A stretch of 64,000 nucleotides of DNA from Butyrivibrio sp. (GTDB lineage Bacteria > Bacillota > Clostridia > Lachnospirales > Lachnospiraceae). The stretch spans positions 1 to 64,000 of the forward strand of contig SVGA01000021.1 of NCBI GenBank assembly GCA_015056575.1. The letters run 5' to 3'. The translations under genes were made by a program, and so were the position numbers. The notes under the pieces are model-generated. The model was not told the DNA's origin. It was given only the letters and a program-made list of their open reading frames with translations, and searched no databases. Below are positions 27,164-36,243 of the stretch, in pieces (within the stretch, counting starts at the first letter, position 1; the number at the start of each line of letters is the position of its first letter).

Positions 27164-27200
27164 TTCCACAATTCTGTAATATATGTTATACTAAACATAT
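27164..27200 (+). promoter_or_regulatory. Promoter/operator of the GntR-clpC unit
   Basis: ATATGTT (27181-27187) and AACATAT (27194-27200) are perfect inverted repeats with a 6-bp centre that contains most of the -10 box TATACT (27187-27192). TTCCAC at 27164-27169 is a poor -35 at 17 bp. A palindrome over the -10 box of a GntR gene is the usual sign of autorepression. Confidence 0.5.
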
Positions 27201-27219
27201 CACAGAAAGGAGGCGGAAC

Positions 27220-27603
27220 ATGATCATCGAGATAGATTTTAACAGCGATGAGGCTATTTACATACAGCTGTGCAATCAGATCATTCTGGGCATAGCGACG
27301 TCTCAGTTCAGGGAGGGAGAGCAGCTCCCCAGTGTGAGACAGCTGGCAGAGACCATCGGTATCAATATGCACACTGTCAACAAGGCATATTCAATATTGC
27401 AGCAGGATGGCTTTGTGAAGATAGACAGAAGGCGGGGAGCGGTGATCGCCATTGATATCAACAAGCTCCAGGCTCTTAAGGAAGCCAGATCCGAACTGGC
27501 CGTGGTACTGGCAAGGGCCATATGCAAGGGCATTGGCCGGGATGACATCCATGCGCTGGTGGACCAGCTTTATGACAACTACGAAGCAAACACACGGATT
27601 TAG
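27220..27603 (+). CDS. GntR-family (YtrA-like) transcriptional regulator
   Basis: 127 residues from ATG 27220, with AAAGGAGG 5 nt upstream. It has only the winged-helix domain (IYIQLCNQIILGIATSQ, GEQLPSVRQLAETIGIN, VNKAYSILQQDGFV) and a short C-terminal helix (LARAICKGIGRDDIHALVDQLY), as in the YtrA subfamily that lacks a large ligand domain. YtrA regulators normally control a neighbouring ABC operon; here the next gene is clpC, 79 bp away. The palindrome just upstream is a likely self-operator. Control of clpC is inference. Confidence 0.9.
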   Translation: MIIEIDFNSDEAIYIQLCNQIILGIATSQFREGEQLPSVRQLAETIGINMHTVNKAYSILQQDGFVKIDRRRGAVIAIDINKLQALKEARSELAVVLARAICKGIGRDDIHALVDQLYDNYEANTRI

Positions 27604-27682
27604 GCACTGTTGTGAAGCAGATATCCGGATTTATACGCGACTGCCGGGCCTATACCCGAATAACAACGAAAGGAAATGATAT

Positions 27683-30253
27683 ATGGATTCTAAATTCACA
27701 TTAATGGCAGCGGATGCACTTAAACTGGCCAGAAAGACAGCCAGAAGTCTCAAGCTCAATTATGTGGGCACGGAGCATATTCTGATGGGACTTATCCTTG
27801 AGGACGGCTGCGTTGCATCCAGAATACTTATCGATAACGGAATCGATGAGAACAGGATGATGGATATGATAAGGGATCTGATAGTGCCGGACAGCAACGT
27901 CAGAACCCTTGATAAAGACGGCTTTTCACCCAGAGCCGAGAAGGTGCTGGAGGAAGCCCATAGACAGGCTGAGAGGTTTCGAGCTGACAAAACGGGAACT
28001 GAGCATATTCTTTTGGCCCTTATCAAAGAGGGAGAGAATGTAGCCGTCAGGCTTATCAGTACATTGAATGTGCCTGCCCAGAAGATTTATGCCGAGACCC
28101 TTGCAGCCATGGGAGAGGACCCGAACCTTGTGAAGGAGGATCTTGGCAGGAAGAACGCCCAGGCCAAGAGTGGCAAGAAGGCATCAATACTTGCACAGTA
28201 CAGCAGGGATATGACAGCTCTTGCAAAAGATGGGAAACTTGATCCTGTTATCGGAAGAGAGAGGGAGATCAAACGTGTCATCCAGATCTTAAGCCGCAGG
28301 ACCAAGAACAACCCCTGCCTTATCGGAGAGCCCGGTGTAGGTAAGACCGCCGTGGTAGAGGGACTTGCACAGCGTATCGCCTCAGGTGACGTGCCTCTTA
28401 CGGTACAGAACAAGCGCCTTGTGACTTTGGATCTTTCGGGCATGATCGCCGGCTCCAAGTACAGAGGCGAGTTCGAAGAGAGAATCAAAAAAGTCATAAA
28501 GGAAGTTTACGAGGATGGCAACATCATTCTTTTTGTGGATGAGATGCATACCCTTATAGGTGCCGGCGGCGCTGAGGGTGCCATAGATGCTTCAAATATC
28601 CTAAAACCCTCTCTTGCAAGAGGTGAGATCCAGATGATCGGTGCCACCACCATCACCGAGTATCGCAAGCACGTGGAGAAGGATGCTGCCCTGGAGAGGC
28701 GCTTCCAGCCTGTAAATGTGGATGAACCCACCAGGGAAGAGGCTATTGATATCCTCAAGGGTATCGTTGGCAAGTACGAGGAGCACCACAGGGTTACCGT
28801 TACTCCGGAGGCTATTAAGGCAGCTGTTGAGCTGTCGGAGAGATACATAAACGACAGGAATCTTCCGGATAAGGCCATCGATCTTATCGATGAAGCTGCA
28901 TCTGCGGTAAGGCTGCGCACCATGGGCACATCTCCCAAGGTTAAGCAGATGGAGTATGAGATCAAAGAGCTGGATTCCGGGATCGAGGAGGCTTTAAAGA
29001 ACACTGATTTTAAGACCGCAGGGGAGCTTAACAAAGAGCAGAACAAGCTGATCGCCAGACTTAGCCGCGTAAAGAACGCCGAGAAGCGAAAGGACAAGAC
29101 CTCAGGATATATAGTAAACGAGAATGACATAGCGGAGGTTGTTGCCGAGTGGACAAGGATTCCCGTTAAGAAGATCGCGGAGAAGGAATCCGAGAAACTC
29201 CTTAAACTGGAGAGCGTCCTTCACAAGAGAGTGATCGGCCAGGAGGATGCGGTTAAGGCTGTATCCAAGGCCATAAGAAGAGGAAGGGTTGGGCTTCAGG
29301 ATCCCAACAGACCTATTGGCTCATTTCTTTTCCTGGGACCGACAGGTGTCGGTAAGACAGAGCTGTCCAAGGCTTTGGCAGAGGCTATGTTCGGAGATGA
29401 GAATGCTCTTATCCGAGTAGACATGTCTGAGTACATGGAAGGTCACTCCGTATCCAAGATGATAGGATCACCCCCCGGATACGTGGGCTATGACGAGGGC
29501 GGACAGCTTTCCGAGAAGGTGAGAAGGCATCCATATTCCGTTATTCTTTTTGATGAGATAGAGAAAGCCCATCCCGACATATTCAATGTGCTTTTGCAGG
29601 TTCTTGATGACGGACACATCACCGATGCCAAGGGCCGCAAGGTCAGCTTCAAAAATACCATCCTTATCATGACTTCCAATGTTGGAGCCCAGAGGATCGT
29701 TGATCCCAAAAAGCTGGGATTCGGCGCCGGAGATGATGCCAAGAAGGATTATGAGGATATGAAATCCGGTGTTATGGACGAGGTCAAGAAGCTCTTTAAG
29801 CCCGAGTTCATAAACCGTATAGATGAGATCATGGTATTCCATACTCTTACAGAGAAGGAGATGATGGATATTGTCACACTGCTGTCCCGGAATCTCTCAG
29901 ACAGATGCAAGAAGCAGATGGACATTGACCTTACCATTTCCCCTGCTGTTAAGAAGTACCTGGTAACCAAGCATTCCGATGCCAAGATGGGTGCAAGGCC
30001 TCTTAAGAGAGCCATTCAGTCTGTCATCGAGGATCAGCTTGCCGAGGAGCTTCTTAAGGGCACCATAACTGCAGGCATGGGAGTTACAGTATCCCTCAAG
30101 GACGATAAGATCGTATTCGTGCCAAAGGACGGCAAGAGCACCTCTGTAAGGAAGGTGAATGTAAGGACAACAGGTACTGCCAGAGCCACAAAGAGCAAGA
30201 CAACGGTCACCACAAGAAAGCCAAGATCTAAAAAATCTCAGACCAAAAAATAA
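27683..30253 (+). CDS. clpC: ClpC AAA+ protease ATPase
   Basis: 856 residues. The N-terminal double Clp repeat ([23 protein letters not shown]) binds adaptors. AAA-1 has Walker A GEPGVGKT near 215. A UVR-like linker ([14 protein letters not shown]) follows. AAA-2 has Walker A GPTGVGKT near 552 and Walker [13 protein letters not shown]. It unfolds substrates for ClpP. A basic tail of about 35 residues ([15 protein letters not shown]) extends past the usual end. In many Firmicutes clpC follows ctsR-mcsA-mcsB; here a GntR gene precedes it and none of these is present. GAAAGGAA precedes the ATG. Confidence 0.95.
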   Translation: MDSKFTLMAADALKLARKTARSLKLNYVGTEHILMGLILEDGCVASRILIDNGIDENRMMDMIRDLIVPDSNVRTLDKDGFSPRAEKVLEEAHRQAERFRADKTGTEHILLALIKEGENVAVRLISTLNVPAQKIYAETLAAMGEDPNLVKEDLGRKNAQAKSGKKASILAQYSRDMTALAKDGKLDPVIGREREIKRVIQILSRRTKNNPCLIGEPGVGKTAVVEGLAQRIASGDVPLTVQNKRLVTLDLSGMIAGSKYRGEFEERIKKVIKEVYEDGNIILFVDEMHTLIGAGGAEGAIDASNILKPSLARGEIQMIGATTITEYRKHVEKDAALERRFQPVNVDEPTREEAIDILKGIVGKYEEHHRVTVTPEAIKAAVELSERYINDRNLPDKAIDLIDEAASAVRLRTMGTSPKVKQMEYEIKELDSGIEEALKNTDFKTAGELNKEQNKLIARLSRVKNAEKRKDKTSGYIVNENDIAEVVAEWTRIPVKKIAEKESEKLLKLESVLHKRVIGQEDAVKAVSKAIRRGRVGLQDPNRPIGSFLFLGPTGVGKTELSKALAEAMFGDENALIRVDMSEYMEGHSVSKMIGSPPGYVGYDEGGQLSEKVRRHPYSVILFDEIEKAHPDIFNVLLQVLDDGHITDAKGRKVSFKNTILIMTSNVGAQRIVDPKKLGFGAGDDAKKDYEDMKSGVMDEVKKLFKPEFINRIDEIMVFHTLTEKEMMDIVTLLSRNLSDRCKKQMDIDLTISPAVKKYLVTKHSDAKMGARPLKRAIQSVIEDQLAEELLKGTITAGMGVTVSLKDDKIVFVPKDGKSTSVRKVNVRTTGTARATKSKTTVTTRKPRSKKSQTKK

Positions 30254-30338
30254 GAAAAAATTCATTTAATATTGCATCTTTGTGGAATATAATATAAGTG
30301 ACATTTATGTTTGTTCATCACACTTTAGGAGGACGACT

Positions 30339-30749
30339 ATGGCTGTCATTGAGCAGTTGATCAGAGCTGAGAGCGACGGGACCATCAGCTTTGGTAATTA
30401 TGAGCTTCCGGAGAAGAAGAAGCTTGAGAACTTCCAGCACAACGGCAATATTCTGAAGGTTAAGACCTACAAGGATATCACCAAGCTGGAGAGCAACGAG
30501 AATTTCGTTTATGAATCGGTTCCCGGAACAGCTGTTACAGGTTTCAAGGAGACAGAAAACGGAGTGGAGTTCAAGGTTGAGGGCGACAGTGATGCCCAGA
30601 TCACGCTGGGACTTCTTGAGAACACCGAGTACAGCATATTTATAGGCGGCAACAGTATCGGCAAGATGACCACCAATCTTGGAGGAAAGCTGAATCTGAG
30701 CGTTGAACTTTCCGGCAACGGACTGGTAGACGTGAAAGTCGAAAAGTAA
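30339..30749 (+). CDS. Small conserved protein, beta-rich, often labelled endosialidase-like
   Basis: 136 residues from ATG 30339, with TAGGAGGACGACT just upstream. No signal peptide or membrane segment. The sequence alternates short hydrophobic strands with glycines (YSIFIGGNSIGKMTTNLGG), suggesting a compact beta-sandwich. Similar short proteins in Lachnospiraceae are labelled endosialidase, a name I would not trust; no catalytic residues are visible. A TATAAT box at 30288-30293 and a terminator at 30764 make it a single-gene transcript. Strong ribosome binding suggests good expression. Confidence 0.75.
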   Translation: MAVIEQLIRAESDGTISFGNYELPEKKKLENFQHNGNILKVKTYKDITKLESNENFVYESVPGTAVTGFKETENGVEFKVEGDSDAQITLGLLENTEYSIFIGGNSIGKMTTNLGGKLNLSVELSGNGLVDVKVEK

Positions 30750-30763
30750 CTAAATAAAAACAA

Positions 30764-30796
30764 GGGGCTTTCCCATCAGACGGAAAGCCCCTTTTT
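30764..30796 (+). terminator. Rho-independent terminator
   Basis: GGGGCTTTCC (30764-30773) pairs with GGAAAGCCCC (30782-30791), with an 8-nt loop, followed by TTTTT at 30792-30796. Confidence 0.95.
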
Positions 30797-30824
30797 AAGT
30801 TTTGCAGGGGAGTTAATATTATTT

Positions 30825-32216
30825 ATGGCAACAAAGATTAAGACAGTGTTTTTTTGCCAAAGCTGCGGGTATGAATCCTCCAAGTGGATGGGACAGTGCC
30901 CCGGCTGCAGGGAGTGGAATACTTTTGTGGAGGAGGTGGCAAAGCCGGCCATAAAGACATCCAAAGCGGCTGTACAATCCGGCGTGGGCCTGGGTATGCT
31001 GGCCGGAGGCGAGTCCGGTCCCAAGTCTCTTTCCGAGATAGAGATGAATGATGAGGACAGATATGATACCCACATCGGGGAGCTCAACAGAGTGCTTGGA
31101 GGCGGCCTGGTAAAGGGCTCACTTATTCTGGTGGGCGGGGATCCGGGTATCGGAAAGTCCACGATTCTTTTGCAGGTGGCAGGGAATGTTTCGGGGGATG
31201 GTAAGGCTGTCCTCTATATATCAGGCGAGGAATCCCTCAAACAGATCAAGCTCCGTGCCAACAGAATAGGAAGCTTTTCCGACAGCCTTAAATTCATGTG
31301 CGAGACCAATCTTGGCGCGATAGAGGAGATCATCACAAGGACCAAGCCACAGGTGGTGGTCATCGATTCCATACAGACCATGTACAACGAGGCGGTTTCA
31401 TCGGCTCCGGGCAGTGTGTCCCAGGTCAGGGAGTCCACCTCGGTCCTCCTTCGGATCGCAAAGAGCCTTGGAATTTCCATCTTCATCGTCGGACATGTTA
31501 CCAAGGAAGGACAGGTGGCAGGCCCCAGAGTTTTAGAGCACATGGTGGATACGGTGCTGTACTTTGAAGGAGACAGACACGCGTCCTACAGGATACTGAG
31601 GGGAGTCAAGAACCGCTTTGGATCCACCAACGAGATAGGCGTATTCGAAATGCAGGAGAAGGGACTTACAGAGGTTTCAAACCCCTCCGAGTTCATGCTG
31701 GAGGGAAGACCTGAGGATGCCAGCGGCTCCATTGTTACCTGCTCGGTAGAGGGCACCAGACCTCTTCTTATAGAAGTACAGGCCCTTGTCTGCAGGAGCA
31801 ACTTCGGTTTCCCCAGACGTCAGGCCAATGGCACGGATTACAACAGAGTGAACCTTCTTATGGCAGTTCTTGAGAAGAGGATAGGTCTTCAGATGGGAGA
31901 GTATGATGCCTACGTTAATCTGGCGGGAGGCATGAAGATCGCAGAGCCGTCCCTTGACCTTGGGATCTGTCTTGCCCTTATCTCCAGCTTCAGGAACAGG
32001 CCCATTGGCTCAGACGTTGTGGCTTTTGGTGAGGTGGGTCTTTCCGGAGAGGTAAGGTCCGTCAATATGGGAGAAGCCAGAGTATCCGAAGCCAGAAAGC
32101 TGGGCTTCAAGACCTGTATTGTGCCTTCAGCCCTTGCTGGGAAACTCAAGAAAACCTTTAATGATATAGAGATCATCGGCGTATCTTCCGTAGCCGATGC
32201 AATGAAACTGATCTGA
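30825..32216 (+). CDS. radA: DNA repair protein RadA
   Basis: 463 residues. The N-terminal zinc finger is FFCQSCGYESSKWMGQCPGC. The RecA-like core has Walker A GGDPGIGKST, and the RadA-specific KNRFGSTNEIGVFEM motif is intact. The C-terminal Lon-like domain contains VNLAGGMKIAEPSLDL and VAFGEVGLSGEVR. It is a branch-migration helicase acting in recombinational repair. GGGGAG lies about 12 nt before the ATG. A strong terminator follows. Confidence 0.97.
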   Translation: MATKIKTVFFCQSCGYESSKWMGQCPGCREWNTFVEEVAKPAIKTSKAAVQSGVGLGMLAGGESGPKSLSEIEMNDEDRYDTHIGELNRVLGGGLVKGSLILVGGDPGIGKSTILLQVAGNVSGDGKAVLYISGEESLKQIKLRANRIGSFSDSLKFMCETNLGAIEEIITRTKPQVVVIDSIQTMYNEAVSSAPGSVSQVRESTSVLLRIAKSLGISIFIVGHVTKEGQVAGPRVLEHMVDTVLYFEGDRHASYRILRGVKNRFGSTNEIGVFEMQEKGLTEVSNPSEFMLEGRPEDASGSIVTCSVEGTRPLLIEVQALVCRSNFGFPRRQANGTDYNRVNLLMAVLEKRIGLQMGEYDAYVNLAGGMKIAEPSLDLGICLALISSFRNRPIGSDVVAFGEVGLSGEVRSVNMGEARVSEARKLGFKTCIVPSALAGKLKKTFNDIEIIGVSSVADAMKLI

Positions 32217-32268
32217 ATATGAAGCCCGGTATCCGACGCTAATGTGCACCTTGGGTAATGGGAATAGA

Positions 32269-32311
32269 AGTGTCAAAGCAGACTGCTATGTCCTGCTTTG
32301 GCACTTTTTTT
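32269..32311 (+). terminator. Rho-independent terminator of radA
   Basis: AGTGTCAAAGCAG (32269-32281) pairs with CTGCTTTGGCACT (32293-32305) with one T-G pair, followed by TTTTTT. Confidence 0.95.
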
Positions 32312-32412
32312 ATTTAAAAGTATTAATTTTCTATAAATAAATGACGATATGTATTGTGAGTATTGTTACAGGTAATTTTTGTGCGCCTATTTTGGCGGGA
32401 TGGAGCATTTAT

Positions 32413-33288
32413 ATGAAGCTGTTTGCAAAAAGAGTATTCAGTCTTACCCTGGCATTTATCACAGTAGCAGTTCTTGTTTGTTCACAGATGTTCAGCCTTT
32501 CTGCGGAGGCTAAGGACGATCCCTATACCGCCCTTTCGAAAGGAACCACAGTATATAACGGAGTGGATTACAAAAACGAATATAATCCCCTTTTCTATTA
32601 TCTGAATTATGAAGACTTAAGAGAGGCCTTCGGCGCTGATCCCAACAGGCTCATAGAGCACTGGGTCCTCTTTGGGAAAAAAGAAAAGCGGGTAGCCAAT
32701 AAACTCATCGGAGACAATACCGAGTATATTGTTCCAACCGGTGACAAGAGCGTTACTATCATCAAAAAGACAAAGCATGACAACGGCGGCATGACCTACG
32801 AGCAGGAGATCATGGCAAGAAGCATAGCCAAGCAGATCGCAGATGCCATTAATAATGCAGGAACAGCAAGCGCAAGCTCCTCTTCAAGCAAATCCTCATC
32901 CAAGGCAAAGACCATCAAGGACGTAGAGAAGGTGGCTTACGCAGCCGGCGTTGTAAAAGCCTACTGTGACCTTGGAACCTACACCACTGAAGGCAAGATA
33001 TACAGAACAGCTTACGGCGTTTTCATAGGCGGTGAGTATTCCTGCGCGGGAGCAACAAGAGCTCTCGGCCTTGTCCTTGATTATCTGGGGATCACCTGGG
33101 TCCACGTAAACATCAATACTTGGGCAGATCAGTACTGCAGAGTGATCGTAGACGGCAAGGAGGGCTACGGCGATGCCATGATAGAGGCTGCCGGTTACGG
33201 TAAGCACCCCAACGAGGGCGGTAAGGCCTCAGATGCAGTTACCTATGCAAAGATCAGATACAAATTCGATGTAGCAACCCAGAGATGA
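32413..33288 (+). CDS. Exported transglutaminase-like protein, probably inactive
   Basis: 291 residues from ATG 32413, with TGGAG upstream; earlier in-frame starts would bury the signal peptide. The signal peptide ends near SAEA. A region with FYYLNYEDLREAFG and LIEHWVLFGKKEKR resembles repeats of surface proteins. A Ser/Lys linker precedes a C-terminal transglutaminase-like fold (EYSCAGATRALGLVLDYLGI). The family cysteine is present, but the expected HAW motif is replaced by NTWADQYCRV, with no catalytic histidine at that place, so enzyme activity is doubtful. The next gene encodes a version with an intact triad. Confidence 0.75.
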   Translation: MKLFAKRVFSLTLAFITVAVLVCSQMFSLSAEAKDDPYTALSKGTTVYNGVDYKNEYNPLFYYLNYEDLREAFGADPNRLIEHWVLFGKKEKRVANKLIGDNTEYIVPTGDKSVTIIKKTKHDNGGMTYEQEIMARSIAKQIADAINNAGTASASSSSSKSSSKAKTIKDVEKVAYAAGVVKAYCDLGTYTTEGKIYRTAYGVFIGGEYSCAGATRALGLVLDYLGITWVHVNINTWADQYCRVIVDGKEGYGDAMIEAAGYGKHPNEGGKASDAVTYAKIRYKFDVATQR

Positions 33289-33295
33289 TGACCTT

Positions 33296-34273
33296 ATGAA
33301 AAGAAACAGCTGCAGAGCATTTCGCAATTTCATAGCCATAGTACTTACGGCGGCATTGATAGCTCTTTTCCCGAAGACGGATGCAGAGGCGGCGGAGCTT
33401 ACTGCCATAGATTCATCAACCTTCCGTGGGCAGACTGAGATCTCTACGATCCATATAGGAAGCAATGTGACACAGATTTCCTCCGGAGCTTTCAGGAATC
33501 TGATGAGGCTAAGGTCCATAACGGTCAGTGAATCGAATCCCTTTTATGCATCCTACAGCAACTGCCTTTACAACAAGGAGATGACGGAGCTTATTTGCTA
33601 CCCCGCAGCCCTGCCCGGAGCGGTGATCCCGGAATCGGTGGTATCCATTGCGGATTATGCGCTGTATGGTCTTCCAAACACCCTGAAGGAGCAGATCAGA
33701 AGCGTTGTGGGCGGACAGGCACAGGAAAGCATGATGGAATGGCAGGTTCCCGGCGCACATTTTGTGCACACCGATTCAGGCGTCAAGTGGCGCATGGAGG
33801 ACGGAAGTCTTAAGGAGCCCGACACGGAGCTCATGAAACTTACGGCTTTAGTTGTGGAAGCCTGCACCACCGGAAATATGAGTCAAAAGACACAGCTTCT
33901 TAACTGCTTTAACTATTTTGTGGAGGCTTCGGAATATGAGCGCAAGATGGATGTCCCTCTGGGCAACTGGACAGGAACCTATGCAACGGACATTCTTTCA
34001 GGCGGCAAAGGAAACTGCTACAACTACGCAGCGGGCTTTGCCTATATTGCTAAGGGCCTTGGCTATGACGCCAGAGTCGTTACGGGAACGGTAACTTCTT
34101 CCCTGGGCGGAAGAACGCCCCACGCCTGGACTGAGGTTCGGATGGGAGATGACTGGTACATATTTGATGCCGAGATGCAGGATGCAAAAGGCCGGGGTTA
34201 TTACAGACAGACCTACGAAAGCTACCCGGCAGGGCCGCTTGTGGCGGCAGCAGCCTACACAGTGACTTACTGA
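33296..34273 (+). CDS. Exported leucine-rich-repeat and transglutaminase-domain protein
   Basis: 325 residues. The signal peptide ends near AEA (residue ~32). BspA-type leucine-rich repeats (STFRGQTEISTIHIGSNVTQ, GAFRNLMRLRSITVSESNP) span 40-130. The C-terminal transglutaminase/protease-like domain has the catalytic Cys in GGKGNCYNYAAGFAYIAKGLG, His in PHAWTEV and Asp in WYIFDAEMQ. It probably acts on cell-wall or surface proteins as a cysteine hydrolase or cross-linker. It starts 7 bp after the related gene upstream and is probably co-translated with it. Confidence 0.8.
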   Translation: MKRNSCRAFRNFIAIVLTAALIALFPKTDAEAAELTAIDSSTFRGQTEISTIHIGSNVTQISSGAFRNLMRLRSITVSESNPFYASYSNCLYNKEMTELICYPAALPGAVIPESVVSIADYALYGLPNTLKEQIRSVVGGQAQESMMEWQVPGAHFVHTDSGVKWRMEDGSLKEPDTELMKLTALVVEACTTGNMSQKTQLLNCFNYFVEASEYERKMDVPLGNWTGTYATDILSGGKGNCYNYAAGFAYIAKGLGYDARVVTGTVTSSLGGRTPHAWTEVRMGDDWYIFDAEMQDAKGRGYYRQTYESYPAGPLVAAAAYTVTY

Positions 34274-34318
34274 TAAGTTGTAAAAAATTAAGATTTTATG
34301 ATCAGGAGGATAGAGGAT

Positions 34319-34762
34319 ATGAACAAAGCCTTGACGTTTACAACTATTTTTATGGGAACAGTTTTTACGGTTTTTATTATGAATATCTTCCTGTATGCGG
34401 CTGTTCCGGAGTATCACAATCTGATATCTTCCATAGTATCCCCTGATGAAGAGAACATTCCTGTGGTGGAGGTCAACAGAGCTGCTGATACGTATGAGGT
34501 TACAGAGCCTTCTGAGGGAAAAGAAACAGCTGCTGCATATTCAGAATCTTCCGGGAGAAAAGAGACAGAGCCTTCAATGGAGTATCTTAGGGACGAGGAG
34601 GTTCCCATGGCAGAATCTGCTGTGGATGCAACAAAAGCCGCATCAGAGAGCAACACAGCCACAGCTCTTCAGATAATAAACAAGGAATATCACGAGGACT
34701 GCGGTACAGGCGATGGCTACTGGGTTATAACCTATTCCGACGGAAGTGTTGGAATCGAATAA
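34319..34762 (+). CDS. Small single-span exported protein
   Basis: 147 residues from ATG 34319 with AGGAGG upstream. One membrane segment at about 5-28 (FTTIFMGTVFTVFIMNIFLY) would act as an uncleaved anchor. An acidic, Ser/Thr/Glu-rich extracellular linker follows to ~120. The C-terminus has an aromatic cluster (GDGYWVITYSDGSVGIE) that may form a short beta hairpin. A strong terminator follows. No family is recognised. Confidence 0.65.
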   Translation: MNKALTFTTIFMGTVFTVFIMNIFLYAAVPEYHNLISSIVSPDEENIPVVEVNRAADTYEVTEPSEGKETAAAYSESSGRKETEPSMEYLRDEEVPMAESAVDATKAASESNTATALQIINKEYHEDCGTGDGYWVITYSDGSVGIE

Positions 34763-34790
34763 ACAATTTAGTGAATTAATCAAAACGACG

Positions 34791-34852
34791 ACACCCGATT
34801 TTAAGATAACGTTTCCGAAAAGGAAATGTTACTAAAAGCGGGTGTTTTGTTT
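34791..34852 (+). terminator. Long hairpin terminator
   Basis: ACACCCG (34791-34797) pairs with CGGGTGT (34839-34845). The interior forms further pairs (TAACGTTTCC with GGAAATGTTA), giving a nearly continuous 55-nt hairpin. TTTTGTTTTG follows. Confidence 0.9.
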
Positions 34853-34938
34853 TGTGCAAAATACATAAAATCAAATAAAACAAAAAAGGATTTCTAAGAT
34901 TCACAGAAGAATTCTCTATGTTTTTGCACAAATGCCAT

Positions 34939-34968
34939 TGCTATAATCATCAATGTAAACAAAACATT
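34939..34968 (+). promoter_or_regulatory. Extended -10 promoter and inverted repeat of mglB
   Basis: TG-C-TATAAT (34939-34947) is a perfect extended -10 element, with the predicted start near 34954. AATGT and ACATT (34952-34968) form a short inverted repeat over the start, a possible regulator site. It does not fit the CcpA cre consensus. AAGGAGG precedes the ATG at 35020. Confidence 0.55.
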
Positions 34969-35019
34969 GGGGCTGTGCTTATGGTGCGTCCCAAACATAT
35001 CTTAAGGAGGATGTATTAA

Positions 35020-36144
35020 ATGAAAAAGAAATTGGTTAGTCTTTTAACAGTTTCAGCTCTGACAATGGCTATGCTGGCCGGTTGCGGCAATGCTGCAGCA
35101 GATACAGCTACACAGACAGCTGAGACAGCTGAGACAGTTGCTGACACAGCAACAGATGTAGCTGAGACAGCAACAGAAGTTGCTGAGACAGTTGCTGATG
35201 CAGCACCTGCAGGTGATCTTGCAGACAAGAAGGTTGGCGTATGTATCTACCAGTTCGCTGACAACTTCATGACACTTTTCCGTAACGAGCTTGAGAGCTA
35301 TCTCGTATCACAGGGATTCTCAAAGGACAACATTACAATCGTAGATGGTGCTAACGACCAGGCTACACAGACAAACCAGATCCAGAACTTCATCACACAG
35401 GGTGTAGACGTTCTGATCATCAACCCCGTTAACTCTTCATCTGCTGCAACAATCACAGACCTTGTAGTTGGCGCAAACATCCCTCTCGTATACATCAACC
35501 GTGAGCCCGATGCAGACGAGGAAGCAAGATGGTCTTCAAACGGCTGGAACGTAACATACGTTGGATGTGACGCTCGTCAGTCAGGTACAATGCAGGGCGA
35601 GATCATCGTTGACCTTGGTCAGGAGACTGTAGACCTTAACGGCGACGGCAAGATCCAGTACGTTATGGTTGAGGGTGACCCCGAGAACGTAGATGCTCAG
35701 TATCGTACAGAGTTCTCAGTTAAGGCTCTTGAGGATGCAGGCTGGACAGTAGATTGCCTTGATGATCAGGTAGGTAACTGGGATCAGGCTACAGCTCAGC
35801 AGCTGGTTGCTAACATGCTTTCAGCTCATCCTGAGACAGAAGTTGTATTCTGCAACAACGACGCTATGGCTCTTGGCGCTCTTCAGTCAATCGAGGCTGC
35901 AGGACGTAAGGTTGGCGAGGACATCTATCTTGTAGGTGTTGACGCTCTTACAGAGGCTCTTGAGGACGTTATCGCAGGAACAATGACAGGTACAGTATTT
36001 AACGATCATATCGCTCAGTCTCACGGCGCAGCTGATGCAGCTATCAACTACATCACAGGTGCAGGCAACGAGTACTACATCGGATGTGATTACGTTAAGG
36101 TTACAACTGACAATGCTCAGTCAGTTCTTGATTCACTTAAGTAA
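35020..36144 (+). CDS. mglB: Galactose/glucose-type ABC transporter substrate-binding lipoprotein
   Basis: 374 residues. Lipoprotein signal with lipobox LAGC at about 19-22. A Thr/Ala/Glu low-complexity spacer (~25-60) follows. The binding domain has VGVCIYQFADNFMTLFRNEL, the QTNQIQNFITQGVDVLIINP core, a calcium loop DLNGDGKIQY and the sugar-contacting NNDAMALGA and VGVDALTEAL. These are MglB features. Codon use is strongly biased (many ACA, GTT, GAG, ATC), which fits high expression. AAGGAGG is close to ideal. A terminator separates it from mglA. Confidence 0.93.
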   Translation: MKKKLVSLLTVSALTMAMLAGCGNAAADTATQTAETAETVADTATDVAETATEVAETVADAAPAGDLADKKVGVCIYQFADNFMTLFRNELESYLVSQGFSKDNITIVDGANDQATQTNQIQNFITQGVDVLIINPVNSSSAATITDLVVGANIPLVYINREPDADEEARWSSNGWNVTYVGCDARQSGTMQGEIIVDLGQETVDLNGDGKIQYVMVEGDPENVDAQYRTEFSVKALEDAGWTVDCLDDQVGNWDQATAQQLVANMLSAHPETEVVFCNNDAMALGALQSIEAAGRKVGEDIYLVGVDALTEALEDVIAGTMTGTVFNDHIAQSHGAADAAINYITGAGNEYYIGCDYVKVTTDNAQSVLDSLK

Positions 36145-36190
36145 TTAAGGCGAGTTAATCTCGGGCATATTTTTAGAACTATATAATCCT

Positions 36191-36225
36191 GGTGCGAGAG
36201 CGCTTTTGCTCTCGCACCGATTTTT
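36191..36225 (+). terminator. Intra-operon terminator between mglB and mglA
   Basis: Perfect 11-bp stem (GGTGCGAGAGC at 36191-36201, GCTCTCGCACC at 36208-36218), then GATTTTT. mglA starts 19 bp later with no obvious promoter, so partial readthrough probably sets a high binding-protein to transporter ratio. Confidence 0.9.
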
Positions 36226-36243
36226 GAGAAAAGGGGACTACGT

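Noticed and set aside
34952..34968. CcpA cre site at the mglB promoter
   Set aside because: The AATGT-ACATT repeat does not fit the cre consensus; the central CG and the right half are wrong.
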